Shown here piece by piece: positions 1 through 5,919 of a stretch of 64,000 nt of DNA (within the stretch, counting starts at the first letter, position 1; each line of letters starts with the position of its first letter). The notes below the pieces were generated by a model, which did not search any database, had not been told where the DNA came from, and saw only the letters and a list, made by a program, of their open reading frames with translations. Origin of the DNA: a virus. The position numbers and the translations under genes are program-made. The stretch spans positions 1 through 64,000 of IMG/VR virus record IMGVR_UViG_3300027733_001253; one strand, written 5' to 3'.

Positions 1-61
1 GAATCGAACCTCTTTCAATGGTTCTTCAGACCACCGCTATGACCACATCAGCTAAAGTTGC
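1..61 (-). tRNA. tRNA-Phe (GAA), partial
   Basis: Read on the minus strand, a 7-nt 5' acceptor strand is followed by TA, a D arm, a 5-bp anticodon stem with loop CTGAAGA (anticodon GAA) and most of a T arm with GGTTCGATTC. The 3' acceptor strand and CCA lie beyond the window edge. It is the last visible member of the array. Confidence 0.85.
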
Positions 62-272
62 AAATAGGTTTTCAAGCAACCAACTATCCTTTCAGACTCA
101 TTGGGTTGTCTCGTGTAAGAGAGTTTATACTACCTTATAATCGTGTGCGGTGTCACACAGCCAACCAAAACTGTGTTAGATTATTTGGGACTCAATCTTA
201 CCGTCTAGCTTGAAATTTGGTGGTCAACCCATAGAGCCAGGCGCATAGCACTCTACAATGCCAACCGTAACT
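62..272 (-). other. tRNA-like but unfoldable spacer in the tRNA array
   Basis: This 211-bp gap is longer than the other spacers. It holds several short hairpins and three GTTGG-containing motifs that resemble D arms, but I could not fold a full cloverleaf. Minus-strand 266-218 could form a 49-nt CCA-ended mini-tRNA: a 7-bp acceptor stem with three wobble pairs around one 5-bp hairpin. It may hold decayed tRNA genes or an armless tRNA-like RNA. Confidence 0.35.
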
Positions 273-351
273 TGGTGCCCCGCCTCGGAGTCGAACCGAG
301 AGAACTCTTCCTTTTGAGAGAAGCGACTTTGCCAGATTTGTCCAGCGGGGC
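273..351 (-). tRNA. tRNA-Leu (CAA), short variable loop
   Basis: Acceptor strands GCCCCGC and GCGGGGC pair perfectly and the CCA end is encoded. The anticodon stem carries loop CTCAAAA, giving CAA for leucine UUG codons. The D arm resembles bacterial Leu tRNAs. The variable region is only about 6 nt, although bacterial Leu tRNAs normally have a long variable arm. The T arm is standard (TTCGACT loop). Confidence 0.82.
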
Positions 352-362
352 GTAAATTTGTT

Positions 363-439
363 TGGTGCCCTAGGCGAGATTCGAACTCGCACTTGATGGC
401 TTCTTAGACCATTGCCTCTACCAATTGCGCTACCAGGGC
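363..439 (-). tRNA. tRNA with AAG anticodon (Leu)
   Basis: Full cloverleaf with encoded CCA: acceptor GCCCTGG/CTAGGGC, anticodon stem ATGGT/GCCAT, loop CTAAGAA, T loop TTCGAAT. The anticodon reads AAG (leucine CUU), which is unusual in bacteria, and the variable loop is class I (about 5 nt). The D arm has one extra G relative to consensus. The isotype should be treated with caution. Confidence 0.7.
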
Positions 440-444
440 ATGAT

Positions 445-521
445 TGGGGTAACCAATGGGGAACGATCCCATTCTATCGCTTTCACAGAGCGAGGTGCTA
501 AACCTTTACACTATGGTCACC
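445..521 (-). tRNA. tRNA-His (GTG)
   Basis: The anticodon stem TCGCT/AGCGA carries loop CTGTGAA, giving GTG. An extra 5' G opposite C73 is present, the classic histidine identity element. CCA is encoded. The T loop is ATCGTTC, with A at position 54 and T at 58, the reverse of the usual T54-A58 pair. Confidence 0.88.
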
Positions 522-530
522 GTAAATAAT

Positions 531-609
531 TGGTCTGTGCGGTAGGATTTGAACCTACGATTTCTCACTTCCAAGGCGAGTAGATTAGACCGGACTTTCT
601 CACACACAG
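531..609 (-). tRNA. tRNA-Pro (TGG)
   Basis: Acceptor CTGTGTG/CGCACAG, discriminator A and encoded CCA. The anticodon stem CTCGC/GTGAG has loop CTTGGAA, giving anticodon TGG, which reads proline CCN codons. The T arm is standard (TTCAAAT loop). Confidence 0.85.
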
Positions 610-617
610 ATAAAACT

Positions 618-726
618 TGGTGGATTGTAAGGGACTTGAACCCTTGTCAGACCAAGAGTGCGGTGGCGCACACTCGATAATGCTCCTACGGCTATTCACC
701 GTGCATGAGACCAACCTTGACAACCC
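618..726 (-). tRNA. Oversized tRNA-like gene (109 nt), isotype unknown
   Basis: The ends are clearly tRNA: acceptor GGGTTGT pairs with ACAATCC, the CCA is encoded, and a perfect T arm (AAGGG, loop TTCAAGT, CCCTT) precedes the 3' acceptor strand. The 72 nt between them are too long for a class I tRNA. They form a 4-bp hairpin with loop TGAATAG, which lacks T33, and a separate 7-bp hairpin GAGTGTG/CGCACTC. Possible readings are a tRNA with an expanded variable arm, one with a short insertion, or a fused remnant. No anticodon could be chosen. Confidence 0.5.
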
Positions 727-735
727 ATAAAAACT

Positions 736-809
736 TGGTGGACCGCTGGGGAATCGAACCCCAATAACTGACTTGCAAGGCCAGTGTAATCCCATTATAC
801 TAGCAGCCC
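736..809 (-). tRNA. tRNA-Ala (TGC)
   Basis: Acceptor GGGCTGC/GCGGTCC with encoded CCA. The anticodon stem CTGGC/GTCAG has loop CTTGCAA, giving anticodon TGC. The D and T arms are standard. Confidence 0.88.
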
Positions 810-815
810 AAATTT

Positions 816-891
816 TGGTGCCTCCACTTGGACTTGAACCAAGGACTTCCGCGTTATCAACACGATACTCTACCAACTGAGTTATAGAGGC
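816..891 (-). tRNA. tRNA-Ile (GAT)
   Basis: Acceptor GCCTCTA/TGGAGGC with encoded CCA. The anticodon loop TTGATAA gives GAT for isoleucine. The D arm is a textbook ACTC/GAGT stem and the T loop is TTCAAGT. Confidence 0.9.
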
Positions 892-900
892 AAAATTGTT

Positions 901-976
901 TGGTGGTAATAGTTGGACTCGAACCAACGATAGACTGCGTATGAAGCAGTTGCATTAGCCACTATGCTATATTACC
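901..976 (-). tRNA. tRNA-Met or tRNA-Ile2 (CAT)
   Basis: The acceptor GGTAATA/TATTACC pairs perfectly and CCA is encoded. The anticodon stem ACTGC/GCAGT carries loop TTCATAC, giving CAT. The pairing first base pair argues against an initiator. Elongator Met and the lysidine-modified Ile2 cannot be told apart from sequence alone. Confidence 0.87.
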
Positions 977-983
977 ATATAGA

Positions 984-1065
984 AACACACTACCAGTCCC
1001 GGGGATTTGAACCCCTTTCTCTTGTAGTTTACCACGACTTTTGCAGTCAGGCAAGCAGTGTGTTC
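984..1065 (-). other. tRNA-like sequence lacking a closing acceptor stem
   Basis: It contains a clear T arm (GGGG, TTCAAAT, CCCC), a GACT/AGTC hairpin and an outer 7-bp inverted repeat ACACACT/AGTGTGT. The T arm is separated from the outer repeat by about 9 nt. No CCA is encoded and no 7-nt anticodon loop with T33 can be placed. A GCA triplet near the hairpin might be a displaced Cys anticodon. It is either a decayed tRNA or another CCA-less structured RNA. Confidence 0.4.
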
Positions 1066-1070
1066 TTATA

Positions 1071-1144
1071 TGGTGCTCCTTGCTGGTAACGATCCAGCGT
1101 CTATACATTACCAATGTATTATAATACCTTTATACTAAAAGAGC
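1071..1144 (-). tRNA. tRNA-Thr (GGT)
   Basis: Acceptor GCTCTTT/AAGGAGC with encoded CCA. The anticodon stem ATACA/TGTAT has loop TTGGTAA, giving GGT. The T loop is ATCGTTA, again with A54 and T58 in place of T54-A58. Confidence 0.86.
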
Positions 1145-1148
1145 AAAT

Positions 1149-1225
1149 TGGTGCGACCGGAGAGATTCGAACTCCCGACTCCTAAGTTCGTAGCCTAGTA
1201 CTCTATCCAGCTGAGTTACGGTCGC
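1149..1225 (-). tRNA. tRNA-Arg (ACG)
   Basis: The acceptor GCGACCG/CGGTCGC pairs perfectly and CCA is encoded. The anticodon loop CTACGAA gives ACG, the usual bacterial arginine CGN reader whose A34 is deaminated to inosine. The D and T arms are standard. Confidence 0.9.
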
Positions 1226-1231
1226 ATTGAT

Positions 1232-1306
1232 TGGTATTCCGTATGGGTTTTGATCCCATCTCAATAGTTTGAAGGACTATCGGCCACGCCAGCTGCCTCA
1301 CGGAAT
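1232..1306 (-). tRNA. tRNA-Glu (TTC) with C33
   Basis: The acceptor ATTCCGT/ACGGAAT pairs perfectly and CCA is encoded. The anticodon stem ATAGT/ACTAT is perfect with loop CCTTCAA, giving TTC. Position 33 is C rather than the nearly universal T. The T loop ATCAAAA has A54. Confidence 0.78.
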
Positions 1307-1316
1307 ATAAAATAAC

Positions 1317-1427
1317 AGGATAGTTTTTAACATAGTGCTACCGTTACACCAAACCTTGCGGCTACGGAGTCGAACCGTTCCTTTACTTTTACAGAGTAGT
1401 AGTTAAATTATTTGCTGAACCTATCCT
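1317..1427 (-). repeat. Inverted-repeat unit A (AGGATAG...CTATCCT) enclosing tRNA-Tyr-like sequence
   Basis: Perfect 7-bp arms at 1317-1323 and 1421-1427 enclose tRNA-like pieces. On the minus strand there is a hairpin with loop CTGTAAA (anticodon GTA, Tyr), then a T arm (ACGG, TTCGACT, CCGT), and only after that a D-arm-like stretch GTGTAACGGTAGCAC. The usual order is altered and no acceptor stem closes around it. Unit B at 1599-1656 shares the arms and the nearby TTTGCTG. Confidence 0.5.
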
Positions 1428-1432
1428 TAAAC

Positions 1433-1507
1433 TGGTACCTAGTGTAGGAGTCGAACCTACGACATTCCGCTAATCGGGCAGACGTTCTTCCGCTGAACTA
1501 ACCAGGC
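1433..1507 (-). tRNA. tRNA-Ile-like (GAT) with C33
   Basis: Acceptor GCCTGGT/ACTAGGT with two wobble pairs and encoded CCA. The anticodon stem TCTGC/GCGGA holds loop CCGATTA. Read canonically this gives anticodon GAT, but with C at position 33. A normal GAT isoleucine tRNA already exists at 816-891, so its identity is uncertain. Confidence 0.68.
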
Positions 1508-1514
1508 ATAAAAT

Positions 1515-1588
1515 TGGTGCGGGGTAAGGGAGTCGAACCCTTGACTAGTAGTTGGCAACCACTGATTTTTCCGTTAAACTAACCACGC
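1515..1588 (-). tRNA. tRNA-Gly (GCC)
   Basis: Anticodon stem AGTGG/CTACT with loop TTGCCAA gives GCC. The acceptor GCGTGGT/ACCCCGC has one T-C mismatch. CCA is encoded and the T arm is standard. Confidence 0.83.
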
Positions 1589-1598
1589 ATAATAAAAC

Positions 1599-1656
1599 AG
1601 GATAGCATTTTTTTTCATAAACGTTGAAAGTTTTTTTGATTTGCTGTTGCTATCCT
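1599..1656. repeat. Inverted-repeat unit B (AGGATAGCA...TGCTATCCT)
   Basis: A perfect 9-bp inverted repeat encloses 40 bp of AT-rich sequence with no tRNA features. Its arms and the flanking ACAGGATAG and TTTGCTG match unit A at 1317-1427, and in both units the right arm sits just before the CCA of the next tRNA. It looks like the same element with its tRNA-like content lost. Confidence 0.6.
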
Positions 1657-1661
1657 AAAAC

Positions 1662-1735
1662 TGGTGCCCCATGACAGAATTGAACTGCCGTATCCTGATT
1701 ACAAAACAGGCGTAATACCGTTATACGAAAAGGGC
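1662..1735 (-). tRNA. tRNA-Thr (TGT)
   Basis: Acceptor GCCCTTT/ATGGGGC (one T-T mismatch) with encoded CCA. The anticodon stem CCTG/CAGG has loop TTTGTAA, giving TGT. The D arm is standard and the T loop is TTCAATT. It complements the GGT threonine tRNA at 1071. Confidence 0.78.
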
Positions 1736-1741
1736 TAAAAT

Positions 1742-1820
1742 TGGCTCCGTATCTGGGTAATGATCCCAGCTAGTCATTGATTAACAGTCAAGTCCGTGCA
1801 CCATGCTCGGATTCTACGGA
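1742..1820 (-). tRNA. tRNA-Asn (GTT)
   Basis: The anticodon stem TTGA/TCAA carries loop CTGTTAA, giving GTT. Discriminator G73 fits asparagine and CCA is encoded. The D stem TCCG/CGGA is perfect. The T loop ATCATTA again shows A54 and T58. Confidence 0.83.
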
Positions 1821-1827
1821 ATAAATT

Positions 1828-1903
1828 TGGCAGGGGAGATGGGATTCGAACCCATGATGACGATTTCAAAGACCGTTGCCTTAGGCCACTAGGCGACACC
1901 CCA
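1828..1903 (-). tRNA. tRNA-Gln (TTG)
   Basis: The 5' end TGGGGTG resembles bacterial Gln tRNAs, G73 and CCA are present, and the anticodon stem ACGGT/ATCGT has loop CTTTGAA, giving TTG. The acceptor has weak T-T positions at its ends. It is the first tRNA of the array in transcription order. Confidence 0.85.
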
Positions 1904-2211
1904 ACATGTTTGTTAACACACTCTTGCGAATGTGTGTATTGAAACACACTCAACATTACACCCTTGATTCGCTACTGCTACTAGGGGCGTGTTTTAATAT
2001 GTTTCAATACGCTAGAATTTTTCATCTCACAAAAGAGACTTCATCCTCTAGGCCGCCCGTTCGTCCATGTTTTAAGTGCAGACTAGGTCCTCGTTACCTA
2101 TACACACTATCTAACTCTCCACTACGCAACTTTGTAGTTGCTTCTTAATTAACCCTTAGTATATCAGAGTATCCATTTACTGTAAACTCTGTTTGTTGTT
2201 TTTATACAACG
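1904..2211. other. Non-coding leader between the tRNAs and the candidate RNA
   Basis: I see no convincing gene here. The sequence is rich in inverted repeats: an 11-bp perfect pair GTATTGAAACA (1936-1946) and TGTTTCAATAC (2000-2010), with a second inner helix near CACGCCCCT; a 6-bp hairpin at 2126-2141; and a 6-bp pair at 2165-2170/2186-2191. It probably forms structured leader RNA for the tRNA transcript, or holds a second small RNA. Confidence 0.45.
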
Positions 2212-2246
2212 AAAAACCCCTGAGACTTTTTAGTTTCCCAGGGGTT
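2212..2246 (-). terminator. Hairpin plus T-run, intrinsic terminator-like
   Basis: AACCCCTG (2215-2222) pairs with CAGGGGTT (2239-2246), and on the minus strand the stem extends to about 9 bp with one wobble. The minus-strand stem is followed directly by GGGGTTTTTC, the pattern of a Rho-independent terminator. It would end, or attenuate, the transcript started at about 2469 before the tRNA array. Confidence 0.72.
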
Positions 2247-2469
2247 GAATAAATTTTGTTATGATGTAACTAGTTATTCCTCTCCCCGGGCTCCTCTTTG
2301 GTTATCATTCCCGCGAATACTTGTAGGATATGATACCGCAAAGGCCGCTAAGGTCTCTATAGACCATAGCCCCGTATGTTTCGGCATGTAACAAGTTTTA
2401 TTCATCATAGTATTCTATTTAGTCCTGGTTAAAAATAACTGCAAATTACATAGTGTTTTTTGCGTTTAT
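2212..2469 (-). ncRNA. Candidate structured small RNA, about 250 nt
   Basis: It is bounded by a sigma70-type promoter (2476-2504) and a hairpin-T-run terminator (2212-2246), and has no open reading frame of note. Visible helices on the minus strand include TATGATG with CATCATA (7 bp, closing), CTTGTTA with TAACTAG (6 of 7), the small hairpin GGTCT/AGACC, and GGT-ATCAT with ATGAT-ACC. I do not recognise it as tmRNA, 6S or RNase P RNA. Alternatively it is only the attenuated leader of the tRNA operon. Confidence 0.5.
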
Positions 2470-2475
2470 GTGTGT

Positions 2476-2504
2476 ATTATATAGTAGTTCTGAATAGAAG
2501 TCAA
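2476..2504 (-). promoter_or_regulatory. Sigma70-type promoter for the minus-strand RNA/tRNA transcript
   Basis: On the minus strand TTGACT (2504-2499) is followed after exactly 17 bp by a perfect TATAAT (2481-2476). This is a near-consensus host housekeeping promoter, facing the candidate RNA and the tRNA array. Confidence 0.82.
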
Positions 2505-2543
2505 CCTTCAATTTACCCAAAACACAAATTACGCATCATCCTT

Positions 2544-2551
2544 TATTTATA
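2544..2551 (-). promoter_or_regulatory. T4 late-promoter-like octamer
   Basis: The minus strand reads TATAAATA, identical to the T4 late promoter consensus, pointing towards the tRNA array. It lies in an AT-rich stretch, so a chance match is possible. Confidence 0.35.
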
Positions 2552-2563
2552 TTAAATATTCGT

Positions 2564-4150
2564 ATGAGTAAAGAATTTAAAATCTACGAATACGATGTTG
2601 TCTATCTTAGCTATGATGAGCCAAATGCACAAGCAAATTGGGAAGATTTGTTAACAAAAATTCCTTATGCCAAAAGGGTTCATGGAGTTAAAGGTAGTGA
2701 CGCTGCACACAAAGCGGTTGCAAAATTAGCAACTACCCCACGAGTATCAGTCATTGACGGCGATGCGGTTATTGACCACAAATATCTACATCAGACACTA
2801 GTGTTAGATGATTCAATCGATGACAGTAAAACAGTCTTTAGTTGGCCCAGTAAGAATATCATCAACGGTTTATTGTACGGCAACGGGGGAATCAAATGTT
2901 GGCCTGTACAAGCAATGCTTGATATGAAAACACATGAGGCAGCGGATCTAAATGATCCCATGACTCAAGTAGATTTTTGTTGGGCATTAAATTATATGGC
3001 AATAGATAAGTCATATTCTATAATACACAATAATACTAGCCAGTTGCAAGCATGGCGTGCTGGATTCCGTGAAGGGGTAAAGATGTGCTTGCATAACGGA
3101 ATTAAAGTCGATGAATTAGCAGACTTAAACATAGGTAATTTAAATAGACTAAAAATTTGGATGACTACTGGAATAGAGGTTAATAATGGCATATGGGCTA
3201 TATTAGGTGCTAGACAAGGATGTTATAAAACACAATATACAAATTGGGATTTTACTCAAGTAAGAGATTTTGATTATTTAAATGATTTGTATAAATCTAC
3301 GGTAGAAAAAATGTCAGTGTTAGATGCAGTAAACGAATGCAAAACTTTAGGTAGCATTATCCCAATATGTGAACCATTTACTAGTGAACAAAGCAAATTC
3401 ATTAAAACTTTAGAATTCAACCCCGATAGACAACCCAAAACGATACACTCAGTTGATACTATTAATGAGTATGAATATGATATTATTATGGTAACATACA
3501 ATGAACCTAATGCTGAGGAGAATTGGACTAATCTTAAGCGTAGATTCCCAAGAGCAAAAAGAGTTGACGGTGTTAAAGGTATACATAATGCACATATTAC
3601 TGCTGCTAAGTTAGCCAACACTAAGATGGTTTGGATAGTAGATGGTGATGCCGTAATAAACAAGAATTTTAATTTTGACTATATCGTTCATCCAGACAAG
3701 ATGGACTGGGTTTATGTTTGGCGCAGTAAGAATCCAGTCAATGACTTAGAGTATGGATTTGGTGGCATCAAGTTATTCCCTAGAGAGTTAACAATCAACA
3801 TGGACTTGAGTAAGCCTGACATGACCACCAGTATCAGCACTAAGTACAAGCCCGTATTTGAAGTTAGCAACATAACAAATTTCAATACTGACGCATTTAG
3901 TGCTTGGCGTAGTGCATTTAGAGAATGTTGCAAACTAGCAAGTAAAGTCATTGACAGACAGAACGATGAGGAAACATTTAATAGATTGGAAACATGGTGT
4001 ACAGTGGGTGCTGATAGACCATATGGTAAATATGCGATTGCTGGTGCAATTCAAGGCAGATCATACGGAACATTAAATAAAGGCCATTTACTAGCACTAT
4101 CAAAGATTAATAACTTTGATTGGTTAAAGGAGAAATTTGATGACAATTAA
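2564..4150 (+). CDS. Tandem-duplicated GT-A-like (glycosyltransferase-like) protein
   Basis: The 528-residue protein is an internal duplication. Residues about 9-240 and 303-528 each begin with a beta strand followed by a Y-[DN]-E-P-N-A...NW motif, then a KR-x-[HD]-GVKG stretch and an acidic DGDAVI motif (near residues 65 and 359). A DxD placed after a hydrophobic strand is the usual metal and nucleotide-sugar site of GT-A fold glycosyltransferases, so a cytoplasmic sugar transferase is the best guess. I cannot name the family and the acceptor is unknown. No clear Shine-Dalgarno precedes the ATG. It is the first gene of the long plus-strand block, and the ribosome-binding site of the next gene lies inside its 3' end. 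Confidence 0.55.
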   Translation: MSKEFKIYEYDVVYLSYDEPNAQANWEDLLTKIPYAKRVHGVKGSDAAHKAVAKLATTPRVSVIDGDAVIDHKYLHQTLVLDDSIDDSKTVFSWPSKNIINGLLYGNGGIKCWPVQAMLDMKTHEAADLNDPMTQVDFCWALNYMAIDKSYSIIHNNTSQLQAWRAGFREGVKMCLHNGIKVDELADLNIGNLNRLKIWMTTGIEVNNGIWAILGARQGCYKTQYTNWDFTQVRDFDYLNDLYKSTVEKMSVLDAVNECKTLGSIIPICEPFTSEQSKFIKTLEFNPDRQPKTIHSVDTINEYEYDIIMVTYNEPNAEENWTNLKRRFPRAKRVDGVKGIHNAHITAAKLANTKMVWIVDGDAVINKNFNFDYIVHPDKMDWVYVWRSKNPVNDLEYGFGGIKLFPRELTINMDLSKPDMTTSISTKYKPVFEVSNITNFNTDAFSAWRSAFRECCKLASKVIDRQNDEETFNRLETWCTVGADRPYGKYAIAGAIQGRSYGTLNKGHLLALSKINNFDWLKEKFDDN

Positions 4151-4832
4151 TTGGACAGATGATAAAGATACGTTTGGAAGAATGTTTGTTTTAACTCAAA
4201 ACAAATTGTTTAGTCAATTATGCAATGCAGTTGATAATGAGGGTGCTGACTTGTCTGATGCGTTAAGCTGGGGACAACTAAAAAGTAAACGATGGTTAGT
4301 ATCTGAATTAGAAAAATTAAACTTAGATTTAGGTATCATATTTTTATGTGCTGGTTGGTATGCTACATTAGCACCAATGTTATTTGAGAGTAGTTGCATA
4401 ATAGATAAAATTCGTAGCTTTGACATTGATCCGTTGTGTGAACGAGTAGCAGAAACTATAAACAGAGAAAAAGTAAAAAATAATTGGCAATTTAAAGCAG
4501 CTACAGTAGATATACATAATCTAATTTATGAAAATTTTAAATATGAAACTCATAGATATGATAGAAGTAAATTAGAATTAACTGATTCTGCAAACACCAT
4601 CATCAATACTAGCTGTGAACATATACATAATTTTGATGTTTGGTACAATAACATACCTAATAATAAGATAGTTATACTTCAAACCAATAACTACGTTGAG
4701 ATTGAAGATCATATAAATTGTTCTAATAGCTTAGAAGAATTTAGAATACAATCTCCAATGTCTACTATGCTATATGAAGGTGAATTGGCGCTTGATAAGT
4801 ACACACGATATATGCGTATCGGCATAAAATAA
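4140..4832 (+). CDS. Class I SAM-dependent methyltransferase-like protein
   Basis: The 230-residue product shows the alternating strand/helix order of a Rossmann methyltransferase: a hydrophobic strand ending in FLCAGWY (glycine-loop position, degenerate), then SFDIDP with the acidic residue expected to bind SAM ribose, and further on an INTSCEHI strand at the motif IV position. I chose the ATG at 4140 because a good AAGGAG lies 7 nt upstream; a TTG three bases earlier is less likely. The start overlaps the end of the GT-like gene, and the stop overlaps the next start as TAATG, so the three are translationally coupled. The substrate is unknown. Confidence 0.55.
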   Translation: MTINWTDDKDTFGRMFVLTQNKLFSQLCNAVDNEGADLSDALSWGQLKSKRWLVSELEKLNLDLGIIFLCAGWYATLAPMLFESSCIIDKIRSFDIDPLCERVAETINREKVKNNWQFKAATVDIHNLIYENFKYETHRYDRSKLELTDSANTIINTSCEHIHNFDVWYNNIPNNKIVILQTNNYVEIEDHINCSNSLEEFRIQSPMSTMLYEGELALDKYTRYMRIGIK

Positions 4833-5917
4833 TGTATAAATCAAAAGATATAAAGAAAGTTCATTTAGAGATAACACAGTTATGTCAAGCAGCATGTCCA
4901 ATGTGTGACCGCAACGAGAACGGTGGCAAAGATAATAAACACATCACCAATGCTGAACTATCTTTAGATGATTGCAAAAAGATATTCTCCACAAAATTTA
5001 TTAGTCAGCTAGACACAATGTACATGTGCGGTAATTTAGGTGATCCAATAGTTGCTAGAGATACACTAGAAGTATTTCGATATTTTAGAGAACATAATGC
5101 AAACATGTGGCTCAGTATGAATACTAACGCAGGGGCTAGAGATACTGATTGGTGGACAGAATTAGCCAAGATATACAACAACAAAGGTGCTGTAATATTC
5201 TCTGTGGATGGGTTAGTAGATACTAATCATCTATATCGCCAAAATGTTAAATGGAGTATAGTAGAAAACAGTATGCGTAGTTTTATCAATGCAGGTGGCA
5301 GAGCAAGATGGGATTATATCATATTTGAACACAATCAACATCAAGTGGAAGAAGCCGAAAAGTTAGCAAATGAGTGGGGATGTGAAAAATTTACTAAAAA
5401 GAAAACTGCTAGATTTTTTAGCACTGCAAGAAATCAAGGAAAAGAAGAACATCAAGCACAAAATCGGAAAGGCACGGAAACTATATTGCTTAAAAAACCT
5501 AAAGAAGAATTTCAAAATCGTGTTTTATCCAAAGAACAAGAATTAATTGCTCAACACGGGAGCATGACTAAATACTATGACAGTTGTAAAATAGATTGTA
5601 AGGTTGTTAAAGAAGGTAATATTTTTATCACTGCCGAAGGACTGCTTATGCCTTGCTGCTGGACAGCAGGTAGAATGTATAAATGGTGGCATGAAGATTA
5701 CAGAATAGAACAAATTTGGCACATAATTGATAATACAGGCGGTAAAAAAGGCATCGATGTTATCAACAACGATTTGAGTGATGTTATTGACAATAGTAAA
5801 TTATTTTCAAAAATAGAATCAAGTTGGAAATTATCTAGTGTAGCAGCAGGGAAATTAGAAGTGTGTTCACAAAAATGCGGCACAGAGTTTGATGTATTCA
5901 CAGAACAATTTAAGTAA
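4832..5917 (+). CDS. Radical SAM protein with C-terminal SPASM-like cysteines (subfamily A)
   Basis: C18-x3-C22-x2-C25 is the radical SAM [4Fe-4S] motif, and a GNLGDP segment follows at about residue 68 where GGEP is usual. A second cysteine set lies in the C-terminal third (about C251, the pair C274-C275 followed by W, and C344/C348), the layout of SPASM/twitch domains that hold auxiliary Fe-S clusters. Radical SAM enzymes cut SAM to a 5'-deoxyadenosyl radical to start difficult C-H chemistry. Length (361) is typical. Its closest relative in the window is the split gene at 7859-8822. The PP-loop gene follows 2 nt after its stop. The substrate cannot be told. Confidence 0.85.
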   Translation: MYKSKDIKKVHLEITQLCQAACPMCDRNENGGKDNKHITNAELSLDDCKKIFSTKFISQLDTMYMCGNLGDPIVARDTLEVFRYFREHNANMWLSMNTNAGARDTDWWTELAKIYNNKGAVIFSVDGLVDTNHLYRQNVKWSIVENSMRSFINAGGRARWDYIIFEHNQHQVEEAEKLANEWGCEKFTKKKTARFFSTARNQGKEEHQAQNRKGTETILLKKPKEEFQNRVLSKEQELIAQHGSMTKYYDSCKIDCKVVKEGNIFITAEGLLMPCCWTAGRMYKWWHEDYRIEQIWHIIDNTGGKKGIDVINNDLSDVIDNSKLFSKIESSWKLSSVAAGKLEVCSQKCGTEFDVFTEQFK

Positions 5918-5919
5918 TC

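Noticed and set aside
198-927. Open reading frames on the minus strand in the tRNA array
   Set aside because: They run through consecutive tRNA genes and read acceptor and T-arm sequences; the tRNAs explain the sequence.
1906-2148. 80-codon plus-strand ORF
   Set aside because: It has no ribosome-binding site, sits in a region dominated by RNA hairpins, and its translation is low-complexity with no recognisable fold.
2360-2440. Hammerhead-like core (CTATGATGA ... CGAAAC) in the candidate RNA
   Set aside because: The conserved CUGAUGA is not matched exactly and the required three stems cannot be formed around it.
2212-2469. Candidate RNA as tmRNA
   Set aside because: No alanine-tRNA-like ends, no CCA and no tag-peptide frame ending in Leu-Ala-Ala or similar.
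4137-4139. TTG as start of the methyltransferase-like gene
   Set aside because: The adjacent ATG at 4140 has a better spacing to AAGGAG and is the more usual start.
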